DNA of 20,792 nt from contig MNCI01006610.1 of the NCBI GenBank assembly GCA_015680685.1, positions 2,518-23,309 on the forward strand, given 5' to 3'. The notes below the pieces were generated by a model. That model was not told the origin of the DNA. It did not search any database and saw nothing but the letters and a program-made list of their open reading frames with translations. Source of the stretch: Gnetum montanum. Its lineage: Eukaryota; Streptophyta; Gnetopsida; Gnetales; Gnetaceae. This document shows, piece after piece, positions 20,448-20,792 of this stretch. How positions within the stretch are numbered: position 1 is the first letter of the stretch; the number at the start of each line of letters is the position of its first letter. Both the position numbers and the translations under genes were made by a program.

Positions 20448-20792
20448 TTGGAGATTAAAGAAAATCTTCATAACATATGTGTAGATTGTTTAATATGGTG
20501 GTGTGTTCAGGAAGCAAGTCAACAAAGAGTTCTACAAGATGTACATGAAGGACCATGCGATGATCATTATGTAGGATATAGAACAATACTAAAACTAATG
20601 ATGGTAGGTTATTTTTGGCTTACCATATTCAAGGGTACATATCAATTTATATAATCTTGTGAAAGATGTCAAAAGGATGGAGGAGTGATGGTAAAAAATG
20701 AAGGGCCATAACAATGAATACAACTATTGAAACCATTTGATATTTGGGGAATTTAACTTTATAGGACCCATCATACTAATGTCAAATGGAAA
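20448..20792 (+). pseudogene. Integrase N-terminal remnant, cut by window edge
   Basis: The HHCC zinc-binding domain is readable: VLQDVHEGPCDDHYVGYRT, GYFWLTIFKGTYQFI, a stop at 20652-20654, then SCERCQKDGG, which supplies the CxxC. Near the right edge the segment PFDIWGI is followed by a one-base frameshift and then NFIGPI (about 20745-20770). In most family members this reads WGIDFxGP, so the first catalytic Asp of the D,D-35-E core appears as Asn. The rest of the core lies outside the window. Confidence 0.85.

Larger units (their letters stand above)
16901..20792 (+). mobile_element. Degenerate Ty3/gypsy LTR retrotransposon, Athila/Tat-like, cut by window edge
   Basis: The gypsy order gag - protease - reverse transcriptase - RNase H - integrase is visible on the plus strand across about 3.9 kb. 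All domains are split by stops and frameshifts in all three frames. The RT wording (FKDHFPLPFVDQLMD, YNQIYIIPEDQEKMTF) and the motif order in RNase H and the integrase zinc finger resemble the Athila/Tat group of plant chromovirus-free gypsy elements; this is from memory of the family. The left boundary is approximate because no 5' LTR was found. The right end continues past the window. The element is dead by mutation; several stops fit methylation-type C-to-T changes. Confidence 0.88.

Overview
The window looks like a stretch of a large, repeat-rich seed-plant nuclear genome. Its only well-supported cellular gene is the 5' half of a spliced eukaryotic gene (GT-AG introns, all phase 1) on the minus strand at 14107-15009. 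It encodes a secreted serine carboxypeptidase of the S10 / carboxypeptidase II-like family. Almost everything else is AT-rich sequence or heavily mutated retroelement remains. The low gene density, strong decay and Athila/Tat-like Ty3/gypsy relic would suit a gymnosperm such as a conifer, but this is inference and the species cannot be read directly.

Layout. Bases 1-243 are a GC-richer block of unknown origin, and 244-1218 is AT-rich. A T18 run and a second GC-richer block (about 1260-1712) follow. Bases 1713-7425 hold no recognisable protein. They do contain a 61-bp tandem duplication (4305-4424), a 19-bp tandem duplication (4589-4626) and a tRNA-derived SINE-like segment (6007-6070). Bases 7426-10144 are one long decayed reading frame of roughly 900 codons. 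It has an Arg/Gly-rich start, a segment resembling the 'putative plant transposon protein' domain (PF20167-like), a long Gln/Glu/Lys-rich coiled-coil-like middle and a readable C-terminal segment. Bases 11392-11550 carry the C-terminal zinc-finger end of a LINE-type non-LTR reverse transcriptase.

Bases 12281-12876 contain two diverged direct repeats of about 300 bp. The second runs into an almost perfect 507-bp inverted repeat (12663-13169 and 13421-13927, 3 mismatches). Each arm stops exactly at a single N (13170 and 13928), so this is more likely a flipped, overlapping contig than a real palindrome. A second SINE-like segment lies inside the arms.

The carboxypeptidase exons 1-4 run right to left from 15009 to 14107. 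The donor of intron 4 is present, but no later exon was found. Whatever follows is lost in the N-bounded, repeat-filled sequence to the left. A G-box lies about 0.5 kb upstream of the start codon. From about 16900 to the right edge is a plus-strand Ty3/gypsy relic with gag, protease, reverse transcriptase, RNase H and integrase in that order. It is broken by many stops and frameshifts and truncated by the window edge.

Nothing here forms an operon or a multi-gene system. The most unusual items are the large 7.4-10.1 kb decayed coiled-coil ORF and the N-bounded inverted repeat beside the truncated carboxypeptidase gene.
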